32,279 bases of DNA, taken from assembly GCA_964557845.1 (NCBI GenBank), contig CAZLBV010000129.1, positions 1-32,279 of the forward strand, in the 5' to 3' direction. The translations under genes and the position numbers were made by a program. The DNA is from CAZLBV01 sp964557845 (GTDB taxonomy: Bacteria; Acidobacteriota; Aminicenantia; Aminicenantales; Aminicenantaceae). Below are positions 1 through 8,018 of this stretch, piece by piece. Positions within the stretch are counted from its first letter, which is position 1, and every line of letters begins with the position of its first letter. Below the pieces are notes generated by a model. The model had not been told where the DNA came from. It did not search any database and saw only the letters and a program-made list of their open reading frames with translations.

Positions 1-433
1 GTTTCACTCGAGGGACCATGCCCGTGCTGTTCCGGAGGGCTTTCTTCGGGAATTATACACATCCTTTAACCGTTTGTTCGAATGTTGAGTAAAAATGGGA
101 GAACTCCTTTGGGGAGAGGGGGAAGGAAAAAGGTGCCCCCTTGGAATCTATAGATTCCACTTGGATTATAATCTATTTGCCTGTAGTTGAGTGAGATAGA
201 TCAATTATTTGGAAGATTTGGGGGATCTTCATTAGAATAAAAGAGAAGGCCCATTTGTAGGCCGGGATATCAGCCGATTCCTGCGTTTGCATATTTAGAT
301 GGGCTGTATTATACTTATTTTTTTTCATTAACTTAACCAGAATTACGCATGAAAACACTTAGGTTTAAATTATTTAATTTATTATAAAAAATCATGATAA
401 CTTTATAAACGAATACTAACTAAGGAGAATGAA
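1..433. other. Gene-free left edge
   Basis: No convincing coding region is visible on either strand. A short minus-strand reading frame at 173-358 has no recognisable protein character and no ribosome binding site, so I do not call it. The first 140 bases are G-rich in places and may be the end of something outside the window; they match no RNA gene I recognise. Bases 360-420 are very AT-rich and lead into the AAGGAG ribosome binding site of the gene at 434. TATAAA at 404-409 is a possible -10 element, but no good -35 partner is present. The notable item is the palindrome at 142-159. Confidence 0.6.
142..175. promoter_or_regulatory. Perfect 18-bp palindrome plus second smaller palindrome (operator candidate)
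   Basis: Bases 142-159 read TGGAATCTATAGATTCCA, a perfect 18-bp palindrome. A second, similar palindromic core, GATTATAATC, follows at 164-173 with its centre 18 bp away. There is no loop and no following T-run, so a terminator is unlikely. The pair looks like binding sites for a dimeric regulator. Which gene it would control is unclear: the next gene starts 260 bp away, and the neighbour on the left is outside the window. Confidence 0.4.
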
Positions 434-1738
434 ATGAAAAAAGTAATCATCATGGGAGCCGCCGGTCGAGACTTCCATAACTTCAATGTGTTTTTTCGTG
501 ATAATGACTACTACCAAGTAGTTGGTTTTACCGCCACACAGATCCCGGATATAGAAGGCAGGAAATATCCCGCCGTTTTAGCTGGTAAATTGTATCCGGA
601 AGGGATCCCAATTTATTCAGAAAAGGATCTGACATCCCTGATAAAAGATAAAGCTGTAGATCAAGTCTTTTTTTCCTACAGTGACACTCCCCATGAGTAT
701 GTCATGCATAAGGCATCAGAAGTACAAGCCGCCGGAGCCAGTTTCATGCTGCTTGGCCCGGATGAAACCATGATCAAAAGCTCCAAGCCGGTCGTTTCAG
801 TCTGCGCAATTCGAACTGGCTGCGGGAAAAGCCAAACAACCAGAAAAATTGCCTTACTCCTAAAAGAAAAAGGCCGTAAAGTAGTGGCCATCCGTCATCC
901 CATGCCTTACGGCGACCTTGCTCAACAAAGGGTTCAACGCTTCGGCACTTACGAAGACATGATCAAGCATAAATGCACCATCGAAGAGATGGAAGAATAC
1001 GAACCTCACATCAAGGAGGGCATCATTGTCTATGCCGGCGTGGATTACGGTGATATTTTAAAAGAAGCCGAAAAAGAAGCAGATATTATCCTGTGGGATG
1101 GAGGCAATAACGATATACCATTCTACAAATCTGATCTTGAGATAGTGGTGGTCGATCCCCACAGGCCCGGGCATGAACTTCTCTATTACCCTGGTGAAAC
1201 CAACTTTAGGAGAGCCGATGTTCTTGTCATAAATAAAATGGGAACCGCAGATAAAGATAACATCGACATTGTTCTAAATAACATAAAAAAATATAATCCA
1301 GATGCCACTGTCATAAAGGCAAAATCACCCATTCAAGTTGAAGAAGGGGAAAAAATCGCAGGCAGGAAAGTTCTTGTAGTAGAAGACGGGCCCACTCTGA
1401 CCCATGGAGAAATGAGATATGGCGCCGGGATTGTGGCTGCAGAGCAATATAAAGCTGCTGAGATCATTGATCCCAGGCCCTATGCTGTCGGTTCGATAAA
1501 ATCCACCTTCGAAAAATACACGCATCTCGATAGGGTTCTCCCCGCAATGGGTTATGGGGAAAAACAGATCGAAGAATTAAAGGAAACCATAAATAAAGCA
1601 GATTGCGATCTCGTTATCAGTGGAACTCCCATAGATCTGGGCAAGCTTATTCAGACAAACAAACCGATGCTCCGGGTTACCTATAACCTCGAAGAGATCG
1701 GTTCTCCTGATCTGAGAGAGGTTCTTAAAAAGTTCTGA
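434..1738 (+). CDS. Cyclic 2,3-diphosphoglycerate synthetase-like GTPase
   Basis: The protein (434 aa) resembles the family of predicted GTPases that includes archaeal cyclic 2,3-diphosphoglycerate synthetase. It begins with a Rossmann-like segment (residues 1-115, with MGAAGRDFHNFN near the start). A P-loop follows at 127-136 (RTGCGKSQTT), then WDGGNND at 221-227 in a Walker-B-like position, and a G4-like NKMG at 268-270. The length is close to the roughly 450 aa of the known enzyme. The start is supported by TAAGGAG a few bases upstream of the ATG. It is the first gene of a five-gene plus-strand run, and its stop codon overlaps the carbamate kinase start by one base (TGATG). Actual cDPG synthesis is not established for bacterial members. 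Because they occur beside carbamate kinase genes, a role in carbamoyl-phosphate or nucleotide-linked metabolism is an alternative. The family call is firm; the substrate is not known. Confidence 0.8.
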   Translation: MKKVIIMGAAGRDFHNFNVFFRDNDYYQVVGFTATQIPDIEGRKYPAVLAGKLYPEGIPIYSEKDLTSLIKDKAVDQVFFSYSDTPHEYVMHKASEVQAAGASFMLLGPDETMIKSSKPVVSVCAIRTGCGKSQTTRKIALLLKEKGRKVVAIRHPMPYGDLAQQRVQRFGTYEDMIKHKCTIEEMEEYEPHIKEGIIVYAGVDYGDILKEAEKEADIILWDGGNNDIPFYKSDLEIVVVDPHRPGHELLYYPGETNFRRADVLVINKMGTADKDNIDIVLNNIKKYNPDATVIKAKSPIQVEEGEKIAGRKVLVVEDGPTLTHGEMRYGAGIVAAEQYKAAEIIDPRPYAVGSIKSTFEKYTHLDRVLPAMGYGEKQIEELKETINKADCDLVISGTPIDLGKLIQTNKPMLRVTYNLEEIGSPDLREVLKKF

Positions 1739-2688
1739 TGAGAAGGAAGATCGCCCTGATTGCCTTCGGAGGAAATGCCATTCTTGCTTCCAAACAGAGA
1801 GGGCTGCAATCCGAACAAGAAAAAAACGCCCAAAAAGCCGCTGCGTTAATGATCCATGTGATTAAAAAGGGATATGACCTTATCCTTGTCCATGGAAATG
1901 GCCCCCAGGTGGGAAATATTCTTATTCAAATGGAAGAAGCCATTAATAAAATCCCTCCTTTTTCTCTAGAGGTTTGTGACGCCATGACGGAAGGAAGCAT
2001 GGGATATATGCTTGAAAAGGCATTGATCAATGAACTTCGGAAGAATTCTCTGGATAAAGATGTAGCAACATTAATAACCCAAGTGATCGTGGATAAAGAT
2101 GATCCTGCCTTTGATAAGCCTACAAAACCCGTTGGCCCGTTCTATTCCCAGTACCGGGCAAAAATGCTTACAAGAGAGAAAAAATGGAACATGGTTGAAG
2201 ATGCCGGCCGGGGTTACAGGAAAGTCGTTCCTTCTCCCAAACCGATCGATGTTGTTCCCAAACATGTTCTGAATGACCTGGTCCATTCTGGTAAAATCGT
2301 GATCGCAGCTGGAGGAGGAGGCATCCCTGTGATCATCAACAGCCGAGGGCTTTTTCAAGGAGTTGAAGCAGTTATTGATAAAGATTACGCTGCCAGCCTT
2401 ATTGCCAGGGAAGTCAAAGCTGACCTCTTCATCATCCTCACTGAAGTTCCCCGAGTCTACCTTAATTTTGGAAAACAAAACGAAAAACCGATAAGAACAA
2501 TGACAATTGCTGAAGCAAAAAAATATAATAAAGAGGGACATTTCCCCCCCGGATCAATGAAACCAAAAATAAATGCTGCCATCGAATACATTGAGGATGG
2601 AGGAAAAGAAGTTCTAATAACATCAGCAGCACATCTGAAAGCGGCCTTGATCAACCGTTCAGGAACGAAGATCACTCCTTCTAATTAG
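1738..2688 (+). CDS. arcC: Carbamate kinase
   Basis: Carbamate kinase interconverts carbamoyl phosphate plus ADP with carbamate plus ATP in the cytoplasm. It usually makes ATP at the end of arginine, agmatine, purine or creatinine breakdown. The 316-aa length is normal for the family. Visible hallmarks are the N-terminal FGGNAIL (10-16), HGNGPQVGN at 52-60, and the AAGGGGIPVI glycine loop near residue 190. No catalytic motif appears to be missing. The ATG overlaps the stop of the preceding gene, which implies translational coupling. The next gene, an OTC-fold protein, begins 8 bases after the stop. No arginine deiminase or agmatine deiminase gene is in the window, so the source of carbamoyl phosphate is not visible here. 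Confidence 0.95.
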   Translation: MRRKIALIAFGGNAILASKQRGLQSEQEKNAQKAAALMIHVIKKGYDLILVHGNGPQVGNILIQMEEAINKIPPFSLEVCDAMTEGSMGYMLEKALINELRKNSLDKDVATLITQVIVDKDDPAFDKPTKPVGPFYSQYRAKMLTREKKWNMVEDAGRGYRKVVPSPKPIDVVPKHVLNDLVHSGKIVIAAGGGGIPVIINSRGLFQGVEAVIDKDYAASLIAREVKADLFIILTEVPRVYLNFGKQNEKPIRTMTIAEAKKYNKEGHFPPGSMKPKINAAIEYIEDGGKEVLITSAAHLKAALINRSGTKITPSN

Positions 2689-2696
2689 GGACGGGC

Positions 2697-3581
2697 ATGA
2701 AAGATCTTTTATCCATCCATGATATATCTATCTATCAATTCCACACTATCATGGATCTTACCCGAGAATTAAAAAGAAATTCCCGAAAATTCCGTCAGCG
2801 CATGCAAAACCGGATATTAGCCATTCTGTTTAAAAATCCCATATTTCAAATAACAACAGGATTTGAGGCAGGGTGGCTCCAGATGGATGGGAAAATAATC
2901 CATTTATCCTATGCTGATATTTCAGCAAATATGAAGAAAGATCCGTGGAGTATTGGAAAACACCTGGAGAAATGGGTGGATGGAATTTTTACGGTAGATC
3001 TCAATCATGAATTCATCACAGAACTGGCACTTGCCTGCAGCATTCCTTTAATAAATGGAAAAAGCGATCTTTTCTATCCCTGTCAGGCTCTAGGTGAGAT
3101 ATTTACTCTAAAAGAAAAAAAAGGCGACCTGGCCCATGCAAAATTAACTTATATGGATTCGGATCTAAGTCACTGCCACAGCCTTATCTTAGCCTCTGCA
3201 AAAATCGGAATGGAAGTCACTGTGCTTATTTCTGAATCATTTAATCCCAGTGCTGAGATCACAAAAGAAGCCCGGGAAGATGGAGCAGAATCAGGATTTA
3301 AGTTAATCTTGACCGAAGATCATGTCCAAGCCGCCAAAAACGCAGATGTTATCTATCTGCCGGAAGATCTTATGGAATCGAAAAGAGGGGAGCAAAAAAA
3401 AACAGATTCCATTATTCCGCTTGCTAAACCAGATGCACTCATAATGCACAGTTCTCTATGGAAAGGAACAAAGAAAAATAAAAATGAAATGATTGACTCA
3501 ACCAGGTCAATCATGTTAGAAGTGGCTGATAATAGACTTCATGTACAAAAGGCCATTATGATATTATTATTAGATAACTAA
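2697..3581 (+). CDS. Ornithine/aspartate carbamoyltransferase-fold protein with degenerate active site
   Basis: The fold is recognisable by N-terminal similarity to OTCs (FKNP...GFEAG at 45-59), by YPCQALGE at 127-134 and by a typical C-terminal end, VADNRLHVQKAIM at 276-288. The key residues are largely gone. The carbamoyl-phosphate motif STRTR is replaced by IFQIT (49-53). The HPxQ motif is YPCQ (127-130), the central arginine of the OTC active site appears to be absent (FTVDLN around 100), and HCLP is HSSL (251-254). The length of 294 aa is slightly short. The protein is therefore unlikely to be a standard carbamoyltransferase. It could bind another ligand, act as a regulatory partner of the adjacent carbamate kinase, or have a new substrate. 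The upstream GGGACG is a weak ribosome binding site, so coupling to arcC is likely. The reading frame is intact with no stops, so this is not a pseudogene on sequence evidence. Confidence 0.8.
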   Translation: MKDLLSIHDISIYQFHTIMDLTRELKRNSRKFRQRMQNRILAILFKNPIFQITTGFEAGWLQMDGKIIHLSYADISANMKKDPWSIGKHLEKWVDGIFTVDLNHEFITELALACSIPLINGKSDLFYPCQALGEIFTLKEKKGDLAHAKLTYMDSDLSHCHSLILASAKIGMEVTVLISESFNPSAEITKEAREDGAESGFKLILTEDHVQAAKNADVIYLPEDLMESKRGEQKKTDSIIPLAKPDALIMHSSLWKGTKKNKNEMIDSTRSIMLEVADNRLHVQKAIMILLLDN

Positions 3582-3582
3582 A

Positions 3583-5787
3583 ATGGAAAAACAAAACGAT
3601 ATCACTAAAATCACAGATGAAGACCTGCTTTATGTGAAAACCGAGCTGGACGAGAACAAAAAACCTGAAGTTCTTCATGTGCTGAGCAAAAAACTCGCTT
3701 ATAAAAAAAATGCAACCCAATTAAGCCAAGAAGTCAAGATCTATGATCCACAATGTGAATTTAAAATCGGTGACCTGATCTACAAGGAATATGATGAACC
3801 TCTAGTAGTTAGCAGTAAAGGAACAGAACATTTTAAAGGGGGGGTAGTTCTTAAGGTTGTCAATAAGATCGTCTTTGAAGACTACGGCGAAATGTTGGAA
3901 GTTGATTATACTGGAGGTGGGGTCTTTCGGAAACATATAGATTTTATGAAAAAGACCAAAACTCAAGTTCTGCTTCCCAGCAAACAAAGCGGGCAAACTC
4001 TCATCCCGGAAAAACTGCAAAAAGAAGAAGACCCCAGACTGCGTGAACTGCCCATGACTGAAAAAGATTTGAAAAATCTTATGCGAAATCTGCAGGCAGA
4101 AATGAATAAATCTCCAGATTTCTTTAATTGGAATGATTTATGGCAGCTAGAAAAAAACCGGATAGAAATAAAAGACAAAACCATCAAAGATATTGCCGCC
4201 TATTTCAAAAAAAACAACCAGCCTGATACCACAGAAAATCTAGTGTCTAAATTTCTTGACATAAAACAGTCCGAGGAGATCTTTGACATATACTGCATGA
4301 GTCTGAATTTTCATCTTGAAAAGAAACACAGGAAGGACTTTATTTTTGTTTCTTCTCAAGGTTGGGGTGAATGGTTCCTAAAGGATATACTTGATTCCTT
4401 TCTAACCGACCTGCCGTTATTGGCCCCTAAAATTAAACTCCCAGAACTCAAAGGTGAAAAGGACTTTATCCTTCCCCAAATCCAAAAATTTCCTCTAAGG
4501 GTTTATTTAACTTGGAGAGAGATCTGCTCAAGCGGTATCCTTATTCCAAAATCTTTGAATAGAGAGCTGTCAAATTCAAGAAAATATATTTGCGTCGATA
4601 GTGAAAGCGGTGATGAATATTCTGTTTATTACTATCCCAACAAAAATTTTATCCTTGGATTTAAAGAATTTTATGAAAAAAACTCTGTTCCTCAAGGAGC
4701 AAGCCTTACCCTTGAAAGAGAATCTCCGGTACGCTTCAATCTAACTCTCAAAAAGTCAAGAAAAGGAATATCTGCCCCTCAAGTCACCTACAATTCCAAA
4801 AATAATACCTTCGTAAAAGCAGATCAGGATATGTATACTAATTGCATCCCCCACAAAGTCATACATCTTGAAAGTGAAACTCTAGAAAATCTGGTCCAAA
4901 TGTATAAAGAGATCCAAGGGATGGATCTTCATCAACTTCTGATTCATCTATTTAAAAACTTCGGATTGGAAGGTGAAAATTCTTCTCTCCATTTCTTAAG
5001 AGCATATCACTTGGCAGACATGCTGCGGAGAACTTCACAGGAAGATGTAGAAAAAGTTCTGCATTTATCTGAAGAATTTATACCATCAGAAAAAGCCAAA
5101 GGGCTTTTCTTATATATTGAAAAATCTGAGATCGAGGAAGAAAGAGAACCAGAGAAGAAGAAAGTTGAAACTGCGGAAACAAGAGGCGAAGAAAAAATTG
5201 CTGCCAGAAACGAAGAACTATTTGAGATCGGCACTGTTGGTGAGATCACCTATGAACATATTAAAGAACAGGAGGTCAAAGTAGTTGAACCGGCTCCACC
5301 AGAACCCAAAACGATCGAATCTGAAAAAATCAAACATGAAAAGCCTAAATCTGCCAGAACACCAAAGCCTTTCCAGAAAAAAGAACCACTCATCCCACCC
5401 GCTCCTGAAGCTGAAAAATTCGCAGCGCCTTTAGAAGAAAAAGAGAAGGCACAAGCAAAGAAAGAAAAACCTGCTAAGAAAAAGAAGCAAAAAGCTGCCT
5501 TGGAAATGGAAAAGACCCCACGAAAAAGAAAGGGTGAGAGAAAATTTATTGAAGAAAAGATCGAATTGGAAGAATCCGAACTGGAAGCTCTCTATGCAGA
5601 AAAATTTGAAGAAAAAAAAGATATAACCGAAGAAAGTAAAGAGCCTTCTGAAAAAGAAACCCCAATAGATTATCAACAATTTATATCCCAGGGAACACTA
5701 TCCGGCGGATTATTCGGTGAGAAGCTTAAAACTGCCCTGGATAAGAAAAAAGACGACAAGAAAAAAGAGACAAAGAAAAAAAAGTAG
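3583..5787 (+). CDS. Unknown protein with long charged C-terminal tail
   Basis: I do not recognise this 734-aa protein. Residues about 1-125 look globular. They contain a beta-rich stretch (FKIGDLIYKEYDEPLVV at 60-76, then GGVVLKVVNKIVFEDYGEMLEVDY) that resembles the small SH3/KOW-like barrels of some transcription- or RNA-associated proteins. That is inference only. Residues about 150-500 are mixed helix and strand without a known motif. From about 505 to the end the protein is a low-complexity tail rich in Lys, Glu and Pro, ending in a run of lysines, and is probably disordered. No signal peptide or membrane segment is seen. The gene begins one base after the OTC-like stop with no clear ribosome binding site, so it probably depends on re-initiation. 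It may be a scaffold or a nucleic-acid-binding partner of the operon. Confidence 0.75.
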   Translation: MEKQNDITKITDEDLLYVKTELDENKKPEVLHVLSKKLAYKKNATQLSQEVKIYDPQCEFKIGDLIYKEYDEPLVVSSKGTEHFKGGVVLKVVNKIVFEDYGEMLEVDYTGGGVFRKHIDFMKKTKTQVLLPSKQSGQTLIPEKLQKEEDPRLRELPMTEKDLKNLMRNLQAEMNKSPDFFNWNDLWQLEKNRIEIKDKTIKDIAAYFKKNNQPDTTENLVSKFLDIKQSEEIFDIYCMSLNFHLEKKHRKDFIFVSSQGWGEWFLKDILDSFLTDLPLLAPKIKLPELKGEKDFILPQIQKFPLRVYLTWREICSSGILIPKSLNRELSNSRKYICVDSESGDEYSVYYYPNKNFILGFKEFYEKNSVPQGASLTLERESPVRFNLTLKKSRKGISAPQVTYNSKNNTFVKADQDMYTNCIPHKVIHLESETLENLVQMYKEIQGMDLHQLLIHLFKNFGLEGENSSLHFLRAYHLADMLRRTSQEDVEKVLHLSEEFIPSEKAKGLFLYIEKSEIEEEREPEKKKVETAETRGEEKIAARNEELFEIGTVGEITYEHIKEQEVKVVEPAPPEPKTIESEKIKHEKPKSARTPKPFQKKEPLIPPAPEAEKFAAPLEEKEKAQAKKEKPAKKKKQKAALEMEKTPRKRKGERKFIEEKIELEESELEALYAEKFEEKKDITEESKEPSEKETPIDYQQFISQGTLSGGLFGEKLKTALDKKKDDKKKETKKKK

Positions 5788-5802
5788 GGTAAAGAGACCA
5801 TT

Positions 5803-6831
5803 ATGGGGAAAAAATGGAATCCCCCTTCTTCTTGGCTAAAGATCACAACTCTGGACGTCCATGCAGCCGGGGAGCCTCTACGCATAATCACGGGCGGGAT
5901 CCCTCCCCTTCCAGGAAAGACGATCCTGGAAAAAAGGCGTTATGCCCAAAATAATTTGGAGGCTGTCCGTACTGCCCTCATGTGGGAACCACGCGGTCAT
6001 GCTGACATGTATGGATGCATCCTAACAGAACCTGTAACGCCAGACGGAATCATAGGTGTTATTTTCCTTCATAACAAAGGCTACAGTACGATGTGCGGTC
6101 ATGCGATCATTGGTCTGACCACAGCAGTATTGGACACAGGTATGATCAAGATCCCGGGGAATAAACCGGTTGTCAAACTTGACACACCAGCCGGCCGGGT
6201 TACAGCCACTGCTTTACGAAAAAATGGGAGAGTGAAAGAAGTTTCTTTTCAAAATGTACCCTCTTTCGTCTACGCAATGGACAAAAAGGTTTTGATCCCT
6301 GAATTTGGCGAAATCACCTATGATATCGCCTTTGGAGGAGCTTATTACGCATTCTGCTCTGCCGAAAATTTGGGGCTTAAGCTGACTTCCGAATATTCAT
6401 CTACTCTTATCAGAGTAGGAATGGACATAAAAAACTCAGTGGATAAGTCAATAAACATAAAGCATCCTTACGAAAAAGATTTAAGCTTTCTTTATGGGAC
6501 AATATTTGTCGGGCGGCCTGAAAACAAAAAAAACCACAGCCGCAATGTTTGTATATTCGCCGAAGGAGAACTTGACCGCAGCCCAACCGGGACCGGAGTT
6601 AGTGCCAGAGCAGCACTTCATTATGCCCGGGGAGAAATAAACCAAGATGAAACCTTTAAAGTGGAAAGCATTTTGGGGACTAGTTTTACAGGACGCATAG
6701 TAAAAACAACATCATTTGGCCCTTATCCAGCGGTTATACCTGAAGTTACAGGCCAGGCCTTTATAACCGGAAGACATGAATTTTTTATTGATCCAAATGA
6801 CCCCCTCCAAAAAGGCTTTTTCCTTCGCTAA
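5803..6831 (+). CDS. Trans-L-3-hydroxyproline dehydratase (proline racemase family)
   Basis: This is a proline racemase superfamily member of 342 aa. The first catalytic cysteine is present in MCGH (C98). At the second position proline racemases and hydroxyproline epimerases have DRSPCGTG; here it is DRSPTGTGVSAR with Thr at 262. In characterised members a Cys-to-Thr change here marks trans-L-3-hydroxyproline dehydratase, which makes delta-1-pyrroline-2-carboxylate. I therefore prefer that call to a racemase. It begins 15 bases after the previous gene with AAAGAG as a modest ribosome binding site, and is the last gene of the run. It hints that the operon serves proline or hydroxyproline use. 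A link with carbamate kinase is not obvious. The next gene is convergent, with 95 bp between. Confidence 0.82.
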   Translation: MGKKWNPPSSWLKITTLDVHAAGEPLRIITGGIPPLPGKTILEKRRYAQNNLEAVRTALMWEPRGHADMYGCILTEPVTPDGIIGVIFLHNKGYSTMCGHAIIGLTTAVLDTGMIKIPGNKPVVKLDTPAGRVTATALRKNGRVKEVSFQNVPSFVYAMDKKVLIPEFGEITYDIAFGGAYYAFCSAENLGLKLTSEYSSTLIRVGMDIKNSVDKSINIKHPYEKDLSFLYGTIFVGRPENKKNHSRNVCIFAEGELDRSPTGTGVSARAALHYARGEINQDETFKVESILGTSFTGRIVKTTSFGPYPAVIPEVTGQAFITGRHEFFIDPNDPLQKGFFLR

Positions 6832-6926
6832 CAATTTCGCCCTGAAAAATAAAAAATAAATATTATATTGGTCACTTTCTTATTCTAAGAGCATTTGCAA
6901 ACGAAATCGTTAAGTACTCCGGACTA

Positions 6927-8003
6927 TCACAATATTTTATGTTTGACCCCAACTTTACGGGTAACACCGATCTGATCAAGAAGCTCAAGTAAAGGAATAG
7001 CATATTTACGGGTAAGCCCTGTCATTTGCTTGAATTCCAAGACACTTAATTCCGCCTTGCCTGAATTTCTTATTTTCTGGATCAGTTCTTCCAGCCAGTT
7101 AGAATGAAGAATGAATCCATCCTGTCCCTGAACGATCTTTTTCCTTTCAATTAAAATTGAAAGAAGCTGATTTATCCGTTTTAGAGAAAGATTAAATCTC
7201 TGTTTTAGTTCTTCCATGGATACTGCTTGCAGTTCTCCTTTTAAAGTCATTATTTCCATTTCTTTTAAGATTTTTTCTTCTTCAGGGGTCAGCTGAACTT
7301 TGAAATCGATCAGAGCAAGATTTTCATCCGCATATCTTAATTTTTTATTTTTAATCAAAGCTTCGATGGCAACCTGCAGGACATTATTGGGCACTTTGAA
7401 CCTGCTCTGAAGATGGCTTTTGGGCGCACCTACTTCGTGAGGATTTTTTTTGTGATATTTCTCTAAAAAGGAGACCATCCGGCGGCAGAGATACTCAAAG
7501 CTTTCATGGGAAAGCAAGAAAAGAGGAGAAAAAGAAAAGATCATAGCATCTCCATCTGCTTCCAATACTTGTGAAATTTCTCTTAACTCCTTAGTGGATA
7601 ATCCGGTAAATTCAATCAATTCTCTTTCGCTTATACCTTCGATTCCCTTCTCACGTATGAGGGCACGGAGCATATCCTTAGAACTTCCGGACAGTTTTTC
7701 CAAAACCTCAATTTTTCTATCTTCATTTTTTTTAATCGTACTTTCAAAAACAGGGGCCAGAATGATGCCTTTTCCGAGTTCCTCTTTCCCCTTTTTATCC
7801 AAGATTATGAATTCATCCCTCCATTTCAAATTGATTTCTGAGGCACAGCGCAATCTTGCATACATAGGCATTGTTTGCTTATCCGAATAAAATGAAAAAG
7901 CTGCCCTAACAACATATTGACCGGATCTGATGACAACTCCAGCGGTTAAGGGAAAAAGATCTTTCCCTGGTACAATAACAGTATCAAATACCTTGCTAAT
8001 CAA
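6927..8003 (-). CDS. GTPase-less SelB C-terminal protein (domain III plus winged helices)
   Basis: SelB is the selenocysteine elongation factor: an EF-Tu-like GTPase part followed by four winged-helix domains that bind the SECIS hairpin. This 358-aa protein matches only the second part. Residues 15-85 resemble SelB domain III (INLKWRDEFIILD...GKGIILAP). Residues about 100-358 look like tandem winged helices ending in the very typical FKQMTGLTRKYAIPLLELLDQIGVTRKVG (in parts, 324-352). No P-loop, G domain or domain II is present. The start is TTG, set by AAGGAG at 8010-8015 six bases upstream; an ATG between them is out of frame and stops at once. The gene follows rnr by 15 bp. It is not a broken SelB in place, because rnr upstream is intact. 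RNA binding is a likely role; Sec-tRNA delivery is not. Confidence 0.82.
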   Translation of the reverse strand: MISKVFDTVIVPGKDLFPLTAGVVIRSGQYVVRAAFSFYSDKQTMPMYARLRCASEINLKWRDEFIILDKKGKEELGKGIILAPVFESTIKKNEDRKIEVLEKLSGSSKDMLRALIREKGIEGISERELIEFTGLSTKELREISQVLEADGDAMIFSFSPLFLLSHESFEYLCRRMVSFLEKYHKKNPHEVGAPKSHLQSRFKVPNNVLQVAIEALIKNKKLRYADENLALIDFKVQLTPEEEKILKEMEIMTLKGELQAVSMEELKQRFNLSLKRINQLLSILIERKKIVQGQDGFILHSNWLEELIQKIRNSGKAELSVLEFKQMTGLTRKYAIPLLELLDQIGVTRKVGVKHKIL

Positions 8004-8009
8004 AACATA

Positions 8010-8015
8010 CTCCTT
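8010..8015 (-). promoter_or_regulatory. Ribosome binding site deciding the TTG start of the SelB-like gene
   Basis: On the minus strand AAGGAG lies in the 15-bp gap after the rnr stop and six bases before TTG at 8003-8001. Only this TTG opens the long SelB-like frame at the right distance. It supports a true, separately initiated protein, not a remnant. Confidence 0.75.
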
Positions 8016-8018
8016 ATT

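Noticed and set aside
2071..2541. 156-codon open frame on the minus strand
   Set aside because: It is antisense to the carbamate kinase gene, which has strong family motifs.
6832..6926. Terminator between the convergent genes
   Set aside because: AACGAAATCGTT at 6900-6911 can form only a five-pair stem with a two-base centre and has no proper T-run.
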